From the NCBI RefSeq assembly GCF_000191885.1, contig NZ_AEWI01000211.1, positions 1 through 38,963 on the forward strand: a stretch of 38,963 nucleotides of DNA, in the 5' to 3' direction. A program made the position numbers and the translations under genes. The stretch comes from Anaerophaga thermohalophila DSM 12881 (GTDB lineage Bacteria > Bacteroidota > Bacteroidia > Bacteroidales > Marinilabiliaceae). Shown one piece after another: positions 1 through 9,697 of the stretch (its first letter is position 1; each line of letters begins with the position of its first letter). The notes below the pieces were generated by a model. That model did no database searches. It was not told the origin of the DNA and worked only from the letters and a program-made list of their open reading frames with translations.

Positions 1-80
1 TTTGGTTTCTTTGGTGATTAGAGGTTAGATGGTGTTTATACATATTCTTTTGTGTCAAACTTTGTCATGCTCGTTTCATC
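1..80 (-). repeat. Dispersed repeat C, copy 1 (head plus tail type 2)
   Basis: On the minus strand this begins with GATGAAACGAGCATG (80 to 66) and continues to the window edge. It matches 33070-33150 on the plus strand over nearly the full 80 bases, including the tail that reads ACCATCTAACCTCTAATCA here. It overlaps the 3' end of cstA and supplies its last 14 codons and TAA stop (36-38). It may continue beyond base 1. Confidence 0.85.
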
Positions 81-1535
81 CTGGCTCATAGTTTTTCCTT
101 TTTGATTTTTCCTTACTCTGAAAAGGAAAAGAACAAGAGAAGCAATGCCCAGTAAAACACCAATCCAATATCCGACTGAAGTATCTATAAAGAGACCACC
201 ATTTTTTACAGGAGCCACCAAAAGATAAGTTATGCAAACGGTTGTCATGAAAGTTGCCGGAAGTGACAACATCCAGTGCGGTTTTTCAACTTTAGCAAGA
301 TACATAGCTGCTGCCCAGAGAACGACGACTGCAACTACCTGATTAGACAATCCTAAATATTTCCAAATTGTGGCAAATTCGAGTTGAGACAACACAAAAC
401 CAATAGCAAACAAAGGCAAGCTTACCCACAAGCGTTTCTTCACAGATGATTGATCCAGCTTCAGTACATCAGCAATGGTTAAACGGGCACTCCTGAAAGC
501 TGTGTCACCCGTTGTTATAGGGCAAGCAATAACGCCAACGATAGCAAAAACGGCCCCAATCGCACCAAGCCAGGAGCGACTTATTTCGTTAACCACCCAT
601 GCCGGATTGTGACCCTCAACCTGCATGGTAGTATTTAATCCTTCAGGGCCTTCAAAGAAATTCATCGCAGCAGTAGCCCATATAATTGCCACTATCCCTT
701 CTGCAACCATCGCCCCGTAAAAAACACGACGACCATGACTCTCCTTTTTTATACAACGGGCCATCATGGGTGCCTGCGTGGAATGAAAGCCACTCAGAGC
801 CCCACAGGAAATAACGATAAACATCATCGGGAAAAGAATATTTTCTGCCGGATTGTGATGCCAGTTTTTAAAGCTGTCGGTGGTCAATTCCTTCATGGCT
901 AAATCGCCGGAAAAGCCAAAATAAATCATCGCTCCGGCAATGCTAACAGCCATTATTAATAAAGCCACTCCAAACAAAGGATAGATGCGACCGATGATCT
1001 TATTAATCGGCAACAAAGTTGCAATCAGATAATAGGCGAAAATTGCATAAAGCCAAAACTTCAAACCTCCATTAGTTAGTGTTGTCAGCAATTCGGCGGG
1101 CCCCGAAACAAATGCCACGCCGACAAATATCAACAATAACAAGGAGAAAAGACGCATGAAGTTTTGAAAACCGGTGCCGAGATATTTACCTACAATTTCC
1201 GGAATACTCGCACCATTGTTACGTACCGAAAGCATACCGGAAAAATAATCGTGCACGGCGCCCATGAAAATACAACCAAGAACAATCCACAGATAAGCCA
1301 TTGGCCCGTACATAGCGCCAAGGATAGCACCAAATATCGGCCCGAGTCCGGCGATATTTAAAAACTCAATGGTAAAAACTTTCCAGGTGGGCATTGGAAC
1401 ATAATCCACCCCGTTATTAATCCGTATGGCAGGCGTCTCATTTTTGTCGGATGCGCCAAAAAAACGGTCAACAAATTTGCCGTAAAAGAAGAAACCGGCT
1501 ATTAAACCCGCGATTGACAGAATAAACGTAATCAT
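36..1535 (-). CDS. cstA: CstA-family inner-membrane transporter (carbon starvation protein A)
   Basis: A 499-residue polytopic membrane protein of the CstA family, whose studied members import peptides or pyruvate. Family hallmarks seen are the N-terminal stretch NNGVDYVPMPTWKVF followed by NIAGLGPIFGAILG (about residues 40-72), and CPITTGDTAFRSARL near residue 340. Hydrophobic segments run almost end to end. It is shorter than the roughly 700-residue enterobacterial CstA, as is usual for the short version in this phylum. The start is the first ATG, 7 bases after a perfect 14-bp palindrome (1543-1556). The last 14 residues (DETSMTKFDTKEYV) and the stop codon are encoded by a copy of the dispersed repeat C found elsewhere in the window, so the C-terminus is probably a late addition. 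The substrate is not decided by the sequence. Proximity to sugar genes suggests handling of fermentation products or peptides, which is inference. Confidence 0.92.
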   Translation of the reverse strand: MITFILSIAGLIAGFFFYGKFVDRFFGASDKNETPAIRINNGVDYVPMPTWKVFTIEFLNIAGLGPIFGAILGAMYGPMAYLWIVLGCIFMGAVHDYFSGMLSVRNNGASIPEIVGKYLGTGFQNFMRLFSLLLLIFVGVAFVSGPAELLTTLTNGGLKFWLYAIFAYYLIATLLPINKIIGRIYPLFGVALLIMAVSIAGAMIYFGFSGDLAMKELTTDSFKNWHHNPAENILFPMMFIVISCGALSGFHSTQAPMMARCIKKESHGRRVFYGAMVAEGIVAIIWATAAMNFFEGPEGLNTTMQVEGHNPAWVVNEISRSWLGAIGAVFAIVGVIACPITTGDTAFRSARLTIADVLKLDQSSVKKRLWVSLPLFAIGFVLSQLEFATIWKYLGLSNQVVAVVVLWAAAMYLAKVEKPHWMLSLPATFMTTVCITYLLVAPVKNGGLFIDTSVGYWIGVLLGIASLVLFLFRVRKNQKGKTMSQDETSMTKFDTKEYV

Positions 1536-1542
1536 AATAAAG

Positions 1543-1556
1543 AAAGATTAATCTTT
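1543..1556. promoter_or_regulatory. 14-bp perfect palindrome just upstream of cstA
   Basis: AAAGATTAATCTTT reads the same on both strands and lies 7 bases before the cstA ATG, where a ribosome must load. It could be an operator or a small hairpin controlling translation. It is AT-rich, so chance cannot be excluded. Confidence 0.35.
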
Positions 1557-1608
1557 ATAATAACAAACGGTTTGATTTTCAGGTAAAAGTAATTCAGTCA
1601 GTAATTAA

Positions 1609-1794
1609 TTATAAGTCAGCAGGATGGATTAAGGTGAGGATATATACCCATAAAACAAATAAAACAACGTAAATACCAACCGTTGACGGTGACATAGGCT
1701 GGTTGTTATGAATCATCAAAGAGCCCGGTCTAAAAAGCATCTTTGTTGCCAACCTCGTTGTTGTTTTAGATTTTTGCATCGTCATTAACAACAA
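1609..1794 (-). CDS. Possible small single-pass membrane protein upstream of cstA
   Basis: An open frame of 61 codons, or 56 if it starts at the second in-frame ATG of the MLLMTMQKS opening. The N-terminal half is basic and polar. Residues about 38-56 (VGIYVVLFVLWVYILTLI) would form one membrane helix. No family is recognised, and it does not resemble the YbdD partner of E. coli CstA. In its favour, a promoter-like pair lies about 40-70 bases upstream (1835-1867) and the frame ends 73 bases before cstA, so both could share a transcript. Against it are its short length, no clear ribosome binding site and no homolog in view. It could be a leader region rather than a gene. Confidence 0.3.
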   Translation of the reverse strand: MLLMTMQKSKTTTRLATKMLFRPGSLMIHNNQPMSPSTVGIYVVLFVLWVYILTLIHPADL

Positions 1795-1834
1795 GTTAAC
1801 TCCGGTACAAAAATTTAAAACGCCTGGATTCTGA

Positions 1835-1867
1835 CAAAAATATGCTTTTTATACTGCACTCATCAAA
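1835..1867 (-). promoter_or_regulatory. Predicted promoter for the small ORF / cstA transcript
   Basis: On the minus strand an exact TAnnTTTG box (TATTTTTG, 1842 to 1835) is preceded by TTTG (1867 to 1864) with 21 bases between. This fits the Bacteroidota -33/-7 consensus. It lies downstream of the susD terminator, so cstA is likely transcribed apart from susCD. Confidence 0.45.
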
Positions 1868-2000
1868 TAAGAAACGAAAATAAAAAAAGTTATTGACTTC
1901 CTTGTCAAAAGATTCAACGATCATATCGCCAAATATGCTGATAATTTGACAAAAAAATAGAAACAATGTTTTAGAGATTAATGCACTTGTTATGCCTTCA

Positions 2001-2034
2001 AAATAATAAAGGGCTGTCCAATACCGGACAGCCC
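2001..2034 (-). terminator. Rho-independent terminator of the susC-susD transcript
   Basis: A perfect 9-bp stem, GGGCTGTCC with GGACAGCCC (2011-2019 and 2026-2034), encloses a 6-base loop. On the minus strand it is followed by TTTATTATTT. It lies about 40 bases after the susD stop codon. Confidence 0.85.
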
Positions 2035-2073
2035 CTTTTGTTCTCATATAAGTCAGAATAGCAGCGTGTATGT

Positions 2074-3639
2074 TTAGAATCCAGGATTCTGATCTTCTTG
2101 CGAGATTTCATTATTTGAAGAAATCTCAGTTTGAGGAATGGGGAAATGCTCATGTTTTCCTGCCACAAATCCCAGCGGACTCAGTACTTCTTCGGCATCA
2201 CCCCAGCGAATCAAATCCCAGTAGCGACTGCCTTCAAAGGCCAGTTCAAGCTGACGCTCAGCTTTTATCGCTTCACGCAATTCGTCTTTCGACATAGGCA
2301 AATCATACGTATCCAATTCGGCCCTCTTCCGAACCTTGTTCAACTCGAAACGGGCTTCGGCTTCCCTCCCGTCCTCATTATAGGCTTCGGCAGCCATCAA
2401 AAGCACGTCGGCATAACGAATGATGCGCCAGTTGGTGGTATAGTTAAGCTCAGCAATTGAAGCACCACTGGTATTGGTTTCGTCAGCAAATGTGGCATAC
2501 TTCATTCGAAGATATCCCTCGTAATCGTGAGCAGGCACAGGATTTCCCTCATCATCGGTATCCGGAGTTATTTCACCCCCGGCATCAATAAACTCCGATT
2601 CACTCATGATGGTTGCCTCATATCGGGGACCATTATCCCCCATATTATCAAAAGCCTCACCTATGGAAGCAGTAGGAAGATTAAATCCCCATCCGGGAAT
2701 GATTCCTATAGCATCCAGATTACCAAAGAAGGGTGCCCGGGGACCCATCAACTGAACATGAATATTTGCTTCAGCTGCTCCTCCCCATCCAAAATTACCC
2801 CAGTCGTATCCTTCCTGGGATGTATAGAGAACTTCAAATACCGATTCAATCCCCAGTTCTCCTGCACGTTTCCAAACATTGTCAAAATCAGGCTCAAGGT
2901 CATATTCCTGCGAAGAAATTACTTGCCCCAAAACAGTATGGGCGTCATTCCATTTCTCCTGATACAGGTATACTTTGCCCAGAATAGATTGTGCGGTTCC
3001 CTTGGAGACCCTGAATTTTTGGTCGTCGGGAAGCTCAGACTTCAATGGAAGAACTGAAATAGCATCCTCAAGATCGGTTTCAATCTTTGTATAAATATCG
3101 GCCTTGGGTGTACGCGGTTTGTGATAGTCTGCCACTGAAGTAGGATTCTCGGTATAAAAGGGAACATCTCCATAGAGCGTAACCAGTTCAAAATAATTCC
3201 ATGCGCGTATAGCCTTTGCTTCAGCGATTATCTGTTTACGAAAATCGTTGCTCGGTTCGATACGCTCAATAATGGTATTACATTGATTAATCGCTTTATA
3301 GAAGCCTTCCCAAATTGCAGTTGTCACAGGATTGTCCGCTTCATTTTTAAAATCATCCAGATTCTGATAGGGAAGCTGATCACTGGCAGAAGAACCAGCA
3401 TTACAATCATCAGCAGGTAAATTTTTGGCAAAGTAGGCACTCGCCCAGTCTCTGCCATAGTTCCACTGCATCAAATCGTATACACCAATTATTGTGGACA
3501 TTACTTCCTCATCTGTAGCAGGATAGACATCGCTGGATAATCTTCCGGCGGGATCTACTTCAAGAAAACTATCGCTACAAGCCGGCATAATGATCAATAA
3601 AACAGCCGGAATCCATTTAAAACATTTATATAGTTTCAT
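2074..3639 (-). CDS. SusD/RagB-family outer-membrane glycan-binding lipoprotein
   Basis: A 521-residue surface lipoprotein that binds an oligosaccharide and acts as the lid on its SusC partner. The signal peptide ends in a Cys at residue 21 (IIMPAC), which would be lipidated, and is followed by the acidic SDS and FLEVDPAG typical of SusD starts. TPR-like helical regions (for example NYFELVTLYGDVPF and ADVLLMAAEAYNEDG) are characteristic. The C-terminus HFPIPQTEISSNNEISQEDQN matches the usual SusD ending. It follows the SusC gene by 20 bases and precedes a strong terminator, so it is the last gene of the pair. The ligand cannot be read from sequence. The neighbouring cellobiose phosphorylase suggests cello-oligosaccharides. 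Confidence 0.96.
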   Translation of the reverse strand: MKLYKCFKWIPAVLLIIMPACSDSFLEVDPAGRLSSDVYPATDEEVMSTIIGVYDLMQWNYGRDWASAYFAKNLPADDCNAGSSASDQLPYQNLDDFKNEADNPVTTAIWEGFYKAINQCNTIIERIEPSNDFRKQIIAEAKAIRAWNYFELVTLYGDVPFYTENPTSVADYHKPRTPKADIYTKIETDLEDAISVLPLKSELPDDQKFRVSKGTAQSILGKVYLYQEKWNDAHTVLGQVISSQEYDLEPDFDNVWKRAGELGIESVFEVLYTSQEGYDWGNFGWGGAAEANIHVQLMGPRAPFFGNLDAIGIIPGWGFNLPTASIGEAFDNMGDNGPRYEATIMSESEFIDAGGEITPDTDDEGNPVPAHDYEGYLRMKYATFADETNTSGASIAELNYTTNWRIIRYADVLLMAAEAYNEDGREAEARFELNKVRKRAELDTYDLPMSKDELREAIKAERQLELAFEGSRYWDLIRWGDAEEVLSPLGFVAGKHEHFPIPQTEISSNNEISQEDQNPGF

Positions 3640-3659
3640 ATTTCTCAGATTTTGGGGGT

Positions 3660-6600
3660 TTAAAAATTAACTGACACACCAAATATCATCTTCCTTGGAA
3701 TAGGATAAACACCGCGATCTATTCCCTGACTTTGGGCGTTGTTACTTCCTGCTTCGGGATCAAGCCCCTCATAATCAGTAAAAGTAAAAAAGTCGTCAAG
3801 TGAAATAAAAACGCGGGCTTTAGAGAACCCAAGTTGATTGAGAACACTATTTGGAAGAGAATATCCTAATTGCAATTGTTTAATACGAGTATAAGACCCA
3901 TCCTGAACCATCAGGTCGCTCCGGTAAATATACTGACTGCTACCATCGGCACGGGGCATGGATGCCTTGGTATTGTCAGATGTCCATCTGTCGGTATAGA
4001 AGTATTTTGGTTTATTAGACAAAGGTCTGTCAGGACGATACCATGCAGTATAAATTTCATTTCCCTTGGTTCCCTGAAGGAAAACTCTAAGGTCAATCCC
4101 TTTGTAGGCCAAATTTATATTTGCTCCATACAAAAAATCGGGATGGGGATCACCAATTTTAGTCAGATCGGCAGAAGTAATTTCGCCATCCTTACTAACA
4201 TCAACAATATTTGGCATTCCTGTTTCTTCATTAATACCATCGGTTTTGTACCCGTTGAAATACCAAATGGGTTCTCCTTCTTCAAACCAGGTTAAATCAT
4301 ATCCCCTGACGTTGGCTCCCGCAATTGGAGCCTCCTGATCAAGTCGGGTAACCTCATTATTGAGCGTAGCAAAATTAACATTCGCCGAAATATCAAAATC
4401 TCCGTAACTATCAGTGTAACCAAGCTCAAATTCAAAACCTGAATTGGAAACATCACCTCCGTTAACATAAGGAAAATCATTCCCTACAGAAAGCGGAAAC
4501 ATACCAACCACAATCAGATCTTTGGTGGTTTTATCATAATAGTCGGCAGAAAAATTGATTTTCCTGTTAAGGAACCTTGCGTCGAGGCCCACAGAGAGTT
4601 GCTCGGTGCGCTCCCATTTCAGATCATCGTTCGTGAGCTTTTCTATTTGAGCGCCTGAAAAATAGCCTGTTTCAGAAGGATTGGGATAATAAATACCTGA
4701 CACCATCCAGAACTCCTGATCTGAAGTACCGGAAAGAATTGATGTACTACCATTTTGTCCCCAGCTGGCACGCAATTTCAAATAATCCATAAATTGGGGG
4801 TTCCAGAAATCCTCTTCCGAAATAACCCAACCGGCAGAAAAAGCAGGGAAAGTGGCCCATTTGTCCCCCGATGAAAAGACGCTTGCTGCATCTCGTCTAA
4901 CTAACGCCTCAAACAAATATTTGCCTAAATAACTATATGAAAAACGACCAAAAACAGAATTCATGGTTTCTTCCTCAAGGGTTCCACCAACAACATCCTG
5001 TTCCCTCGAAGTAGTATGATCGTGATAGGCAAATCTGTCACCTTCTTTAGCCATTGGACCGGAATACAAATACCAGTTAGGATGCAATCTTCTTTCTGCA
5101 GAGTAACCTAAAAGGAAAGTCATGTTATGGTCATTAAAGGCGGTTTCATAGGTGGCAAAATTCTCCCATAGCCAGTTAAAATATTTATCCAGATTATCAT
5201 TTATGGTGTTTGTACCATTCTGACTCTCTGAAGAAAAGTAATATTTCTTATTCCAGTTATGCAACTGAATATAAGACAAATCCAATCCCAGTCGTGAAGT
5301 TATTGTCAATCCTTCCAAAGGTTTAATATTGCCATAGACAGTTCCCATTAATTGATCCCTGGTAGTTTCATTATTGTAAGTTTGCAACCTGGCAACCGGA
5401 TTTGCAACTTCACCTGTCACATTCACCGGAAGCGCATAATAACGACCCTGATCATCGGTTAACAAAGTATGACCAGCGGCTAACGCATCCCTTTCTTTCT
5501 GGGTTTCTTCTCCTTGTTCGTAATAGACAGGTGTGGTCGGATCAATTAGAAGAGCATTGTTTAAAACTCCCCGATACTCATCATCCTCTCCAACAGTACT
5601 TCTTTTTGAATGTGAGTAAGTAAAGGTATTGCCTACTTCCAACCAATCCTTAATATCATGAGAAGAGTTTAAGCGAAAGGAAAGTCGTTCATAAGATGCT
5701 TTATCTCCACCGACAACTCCCTCTTGAGTATTATAGGCGACAGAAGCCAGATAATTAGAGATTTCTCCACCACCCGAAAAACTAAGATGATGCCTCTGCA
5801 TTGGTGCTTCTTCAAACACTTCATCCAGCCAATCGGTACCGTTTCCGATGCCTGAGGGTACAGTAATATTGGCACCCTGCTCACTCATATACTGCGCATA
5901 TTCCTGAGCATTCATAAGTTCCATATTGGTTTTCACGCTCTGAATGCCATACTGGAAATTATAGGTCACTTGTCCCTTACCAGCTTTCCCTTTTTTGGTA
6001 GTAATAATGACAACCCCATTACCGCCTTCAGAACCGTAAATGGCAGAAGAAGCAGCATCCTTGAGAACTTCGATGGACTCAATATTGCCGGGTTCGATGT
6101 TATCAATATCGCCTACTTTCATTCCATCAACGATGTAAAGAGGCTCGGAAGTCTGATTAGAGTTGGTACCCCGGATTCTTACTTTAGCGCCTGCTCCGGG
6201 TGAACCAGAGGTAGGCAAAACGGTAACACCGGCCGTACGTCCCTGCAGGGCTTGTTCAACACGCGTGTTCGAAGTGGTTTCGAGGTCCTGAGCATTAACA
6301 CTCGAAATGGCCCCGGTGACCAACGATTTTTGTTGAACACCGTAACCGACGACGACCACCTCATCGAGGCCGGCAAATTCTTCCTCCATGGTAACATTAA
6401 TTGTGGTTTGATCGCCAACAGGAACCTCCTGGGTTTTGAATCCGATAAAACTAAACCGAAGTACATCTCCGCCTGAAGCCTGCAGTTCATAATTACCATC
6501 AATATCGGTAATGGTTCCCTGCATAGTGCCTTTGATCACAACATTAACACCGGGTAGCGGTTGGTTCTGTGAATCGGTCACTTGTCCACTGACCGTTTTT

Positions 6601-6737
6601 TGCTCTTGCGCAAAAGAAAATGAAGTAAAAATGAAACATGCTGCAAGAGCTAACGTAAATCCGTTAAAGGCCCTCAGCCATCCGGATTTGACCTTTTTTA
6701 ACAGGTCAAATTCCAAAAAAGATCGAATCTTTTTCAT
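3660..6737 (-). CDS. SusC/RagA-family TonB-dependent outer-membrane transporter
   Basis: A 1025-residue beta-barrel porin that takes up oligosaccharides using TonB energy. In order: a signal peptide cleaved near SFAQ (residues 41-44); a carboxypeptidase-regulatory-like beta domain (about 47-117, VSGQVTDSQNQPLPGVNVVI); a TonB-box region LDEVVVVGYGVQQ (124-136); the plug with IRGTNSNQTSEPLYIVDG and DAASSAIYGSEGGNGVVIIT; then the barrel, ending in an aromatic C-terminal strand (MIFGVSVNF). The length is normal for the family. It is followed after 20 bases by its SusD partner. A 463-bp gap separates it from the upstream phosphorylase gene, so it may have its own promoter there. The specificity, probably for cello-oligosaccharides, is inferred from context. 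Confidence 0.97.
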   Translation of the reverse strand: MKKIRSFLEFDLLKKVKSGWLRAFNGFTLALAACFIFTSFSFAQEQKTVSGQVTDSQNQPLPGVNVVIKGTMQGTITDIDGNYELQASGGDVLRFSFIGFKTQEVPVGDQTTINVTMEEEFAGLDEVVVVGYGVQQKSLVTGAISSVNAQDLETTSNTRVEQALQGRTAGVTVLPTSGSPGAGAKVRIRGTNSNQTSEPLYIVDGMKVGDIDNIEPGNIESIEVLKDAASSAIYGSEGGNGVVIITTKKGKAGKGQVTYNFQYGIQSVKTNMELMNAQEYAQYMSEQGANITVPSGIGNGTDWLDEVFEEAPMQRHHLSFSGGGEISNYLASVAYNTQEGVVGGDKASYERLSFRLNSSHDIKDWLEVGNTFTYSHSKRSTVGEDDEYRGVLNNALLIDPTTPVYYEQGEETQKERDALAAGHTLLTDDQGRYYALPVNVTGEVANPVARLQTYNNETTRDQLMGTVYGNIKPLEGLTITSRLGLDLSYIQLHNWNKKYYFSSESQNGTNTINDNLDKYFNWLWENFATYETAFNDHNMTFLLGYSAERRLHPNWYLYSGPMAKEGDRFAYHDHTTSREQDVVGGTLEEETMNSVFGRFSYSYLGKYLFEALVRRDAASVFSSGDKWATFPAFSAGWVISEEDFWNPQFMDYLKLRASWGQNGSTSILSGTSDQEFWMVSGIYYPNPSETGYFSGAQIEKLTNDDLKWERTEQLSVGLDARFLNRKINFSADYYDKTTKDLIVVGMFPLSVGNDFPYVNGGDVSNSGFEFELGYTDSYGDFDISANVNFATLNNEVTRLDQEAPIAGANVRGYDLTWFEEGEPIWYFNGYKTDGINEETGMPNIVDVSKDGEITSADLTKIGDPHPDFLYGANINLAYKGIDLRVFLQGTKGNEIYTAWYRPDRPLSNKPKYFYTDRWTSDNTKASMPRADGSSQYIYRSDLMVQDGSYTRIKQLQLGYSLPNSVLNQLGFSKARVFISLDDFFTFTDYEGLDPEAGSNNAQSQGIDRGVYPIPRKMIFGVSVNF

Positions 6738-6947
6738 AAATTTGTCGTTTTTACAGGTTTTAACAATAAAATAGTTAGAATCTGGAGCAGGGGTGTTGCC
6801 CGGTCCAACGCCAATTTTTCCGGGGCAGCATCCCTTTTTAAATGTAAATCATAAACTTACGACTACAAATCCTTAAAAAATCTTTTTTTTAACTCAAACA
6901 ATTATTTTACATAGGCAACTTTTTATAATTAACATTCTAATTATTTA

Positions 6948-6988
6948 GTGTCAGTCCATAGAGTACCACTTGCTGTGTTACGCCTGCC
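6948..6988 (+). repeat. Dispersed repeat B, copy 1
   Basis: This 41-bp sequence, starting GTGTCAGTCCATAGAGTACC, matches 31652-31692 at 36 of 41 positions with no gaps. The first 11 bases resemble a part of repeat A, so the families may be related. Confidence 0.75.
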
Positions 6989-7128
6989 GCCAAAATACTC
7001 ATTTACGAAATCCGGATGTCTGGTAATTAATTGCTTACACAATGAATGGCATAAACCACAACTTTCTCATAATAAAAACTTTGCGTCATTGCGTCTCTGC
7101 GTTTAAGCTTTTTTAAACTGACTATTTA

Positions 7129-7184
7129 CTTTCTGAACAGACACATAATTTGGTGCAACTTTTACCGACTTTACAGGCGGGCAC
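7129..7184 (-). repeat. Dispersed repeat A, copy 1
   Basis: On the minus strand it reads GTGCCCGCCTGTAAAGTCGG, then an AAAGTTG core and GTGTCTGTTCAGAAAG. The same modules occur in the same order at 38895-38950. It starts 16 bases after the stop codon of the phosphorylase gene, in the same orientation. Confidence 0.8.
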
Positions 7185-7200
7185 AATTTACATAAATACC

Positions 7201-9633
7201 TTATCCCAATATTACCAGAACTTCATGCGTTCCTCCGTCAAATTTTTCAATAAGGTTACCATCAACGGCTTTGCCATCCATTTCAAGCAGGGCTACTCCT
7301 TTGCTTACCGACTTTGGATTTTCAACTTTAATATTAAAGGTTGTCCCCCTCAATTTTCGTTTTATTTTAAATCCTTTCCATGAAGGAGGTATACAAGGAT
7401 CAATTCTTAACCCGTCATAATCGGGGCGTATTCCCAGAATATACCTGGTCACGGCATAATAATTCCAGGCTGCCGTACCGGTAAGCCAGCTGTTTTTCGC
7501 CTCTCCGGGTTTATGTGCGTCTTTTCCTGCAATCATCTGGGCATATACATAGGGTTCCGTGCGATGAAGTCCGGAAATATCCTCCAGATAGGCCGGACAA
7601 ATTTTCCTGTAATATTCCCAGGCACGTTCTCCCCTTCCAAGCACCGTTTCACCGATCATGATCCATGGATTGTTGTGACAGAAGATGCCGGCATTTTCTT
7701 TATATCCTTCAGGATAAGAAGATATCTCTCCATATTCAATCACGTATTTGGTGAAAGCAGGATTGTTCAGAACGATGCCATATTCACAATCGAGTCGTTC
7801 CTTGACAGAATCAAGTGCTTTCTCAACCATTCCTTCATCGAGACCGATCCCGGCCATTGAGCACCATCCCTGGGATTCAATAAATATCTGACCTTCTTCA
7901 TTCTCCTTACTTCCCACTTTTCTTCCGAAAAAATCATACGCTCTGAGAAACCATTCGCCATCCCAACCATGCCTTTTAACAGCTTCCACCATTTTATCGA
8001 CATGTTTTTGTGCCTTGTCAGCTTCCCTCTCTTTTCCGGTTTTCCGACAAAGCCTCACAAACTCTTGTCCATAAACCACGAATAATCCGGCAATCATCAA
8101 CGATTCGGCGGTTCCGCCCGATCGATTTTCAGTGGTCTGAAACGACTCGTCCGGGTCATTCGAGAAACAGTTAAGATTCAAACAGTCGTTCCAGTCGGCT
8201 CTTCCTATCAAAGGTAATCCATGTGGCCCCGGATTATTGACAACATGGTAGAAAGAGACTTTAAGGTGCTCAAAAAGGGGTTTTGCAACTGAGGCATCAT
8301 TATCAAAAGGAACCATTTCGTCAAGAATTCCATAATCTCCGGTTTCTTTGATATATTCAGTGGTTGAAAGGATAAGCCATAGAGGGTCGTCGTTAAAATT
8401 GCCACCAATTGCATTGTTCCCGCGCTTCGTGAGCGGTTGGTACTGGTGATAAGCACCACCGTCTTCAAATTGAGTTGAGGCAATATCAATTATTCGTTCA
8501 CGCGCTCTCTCCGGGATCTGATGTACAAAGCCGATAAGGTCCTGATTGGAATCTCTGAAACCCATTCCGCGTCCGATACCCACTTCGAAATAGGATGCCG
8601 AACGTGACATATTGAAGGTAACCATACATTGATACTGGTTCCAGATATTGACCATTCTGTCAAGTTTTTCGTCGCCGCTTTCCAATACAAACTTATCGAG
8701 CAGATGGTCCCAATATTCAATTAATTCGGAAAAAGCCACATCGACCTTTTCTGCGGTATCAAAACGCTCAATCAGCTTTCCTGCCGGCTTTTTGTTGATT
8801 ACATTTTTGTCTTCCCATTTCTCATTTTCATTATTTTCCACATATCCGAGGATAAATACCAAATCTTTGCTTTCTCCGGGCTTCAGTTCAATTTCAAGGT
8901 AATGCGAGGCTACCGGCGACCACCCGTGAGCATGCGAATTGCGAGGCTTCCCCTCCAATACAGTCTGTGGTTCCGAGAGTTCATTATACAGGCCGGCAAA
9001 ACTTTCCCTGTCGGTATCAAAACCTTGAATTGGTGTATTAACGTGGTAGAAAGCATAATGATTTCGGCGTTCTCTGTATTCTGTTTTATGGTACAGGGTG
9101 GAACCGTCGATTTCCACCTCACCGGTATTCAGATTTCGCTGAAGGTTGTTTTGATCATCTTCTGCATTCCATAAGCACCATTCCAGGAAAGAGAACAATT
9201 TGAACCTTTTCGTTTCCGGGGAAGTGTTGGTAATCGTCATTTTTTGAATTTCGCACCACGACTTCAAAGGGACAAAAAACAAAACTTCAGCCTTTAACCC
9301 GTTCTTTTCACCGATAATCTTAGTATAGCTCAACCCGTGCCTGCATTCATAACCGTCAAGCCTCGTCTTCACCGGCTTCCATCCGGGCGACCATATATCA
9401 TGTCCATCATTTATATAAAAATACCTTCCTCCATTGTCCATCGGTACATTATTATAACGAAAACGGGTCAGTCTTCTGAATTTGGCATCCTTATAAAAAG
9501 AATATCCTCCTGCCGTATTGGAAATGAGTGAAAAAAAGTCCTCATTCCCCAGATAATTTATCCATGGCCATGGCGTAGCAGGCGTTGTAATCACATATTC
9601 CCGGTTTTTATCATCAAAGTATCCAAACTTCAT
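7201..9633 (-). CDS. Cellobiose phosphorylase, glycoside hydrolase family 94
   Basis: An 810-residue cytoplasmic enzyme that splits cellobiose with phosphate into alpha-glucose 1-phosphate and glucose (EC 2.4.1.20), saving one ATP per disaccharide. From memory it matches the Cellvibrio gilvus enzyme (822 residues) along its whole length. Shared stretches include [58 protein letters not shown] and [15 protein letters not shown]. The motif [19 protein letters not shown] carries Asp480 and Asp483; Asp483 corresponds to the general acid Asp490 of the C. gilvus enzyme. The N-terminal beta-sandwich (about 1-290) is followed by an (alpha/alpha)6 barrel and a C-terminal beta domain. It follows the symporter gene by 64 bases, fitting cytoplasmic use of imported cellobiose. 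The close overall match makes chitobiose or cellodextrin phosphorylase less likely. Confidence 0.95.
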   Translation of the reverse strand: MKFGYFDDKNREYVITTPATPWPWINYLGNEDFFSLISNTAGGYSFYKDAKFRRLTRFRYNNVPMDNGGRYFYINDGHDIWSPGWKPVKTRLDGYECRHGLSYTKIIGEKNGLKAEVLFFVPLKSWCEIQKMTITNTSPETKRFKLFSFLEWCLWNAEDDQNNLQRNLNTGEVEIDGSTLYHKTEYRERRNHYAFYHVNTPIQGFDTDRESFAGLYNELSEPQTVLEGKPRNSHAHGWSPVASHYLEIELKPGESKDLVFILGYVENNENEKWEDKNVINKKPAGKLIERFDTAEKVDVAFSELIEYWDHLLDKFVLESGDEKLDRMVNIWNQYQCMVTFNMSRSASYFEVGIGRGMGFRDSNQDLIGFVHQIPERARERIIDIASTQFEDGGAYHQYQPLTKRGNNAIGGNFNDDPLWLILSTTEYIKETGDYGILDEMVPFDNDASVAKPLFEHLKVSFYHVVNNPGPHGLPLIGRADWNDCLNLNCFSNDPDESFQTTENRSGGTAESLMIAGLFVVYGQEFVRLCRKTGKEREADKAQKHVDKMVEAVKRHGWDGEWFLRAYDFFGRKVGSKENEEGQIFIESQGWCSMAGIGLDEGMVEKALDSVKERLDCEYGIVLNNPAFTKYVIEYGEISSYPEGYKENAGIFCHNNPWIMIGETVLGRGERAWEYYRKICPAYLEDISGLHRTEPYVYAQMIAGKDAHKPGEAKNSWLTGTAAWNYYAVTRYILGIRPDYDGLRIDPCIPPSWKGFKIKRKLRGTTFNIKVENPKSVSKGVALLEMDGKAVDGNLIEKFDGGTHEVLVILG

Positions 9634-9697
9634 TGTTTCTTTGTCGTTTTATTTGGTTATATAATTATAGATCAATGATTAACACCATCTGCTGCAT

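Larger units (their letters stand above)
6738..7200. other. 463-bp intergenic region between the phosphorylase and susC genes, repeat-rich
   Basis: The gap holds the long leader of susC, one copy of repeat B (6948-6988), one copy of repeat A (7129-7184), and a stretch at 7078-7103 with iterated GCGTC/TGCG motifs. Sequences of that last type recur in many bacterial genomes (recalled, not checked). No protein-coding gene is supported. No exact TAnnTTTG box was found for susC; TAAGTTTA on the minus strand near 6850 is the nearest candidate. Confidence 0.6.

Noticed and set aside
1796..2047. 83-codon minus-strand frame next to the susD terminator
   Set aside because: It contains the terminator hairpin and the cstA promoter and has no protein family features.
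7078..7103. Iterated GCGTC/TGCG motif in the phosphorylase-susC gap
   Set aside because: Sequences of this kind are widespread in bacterial genomes and only one short copy is here, so no specific claim is made.
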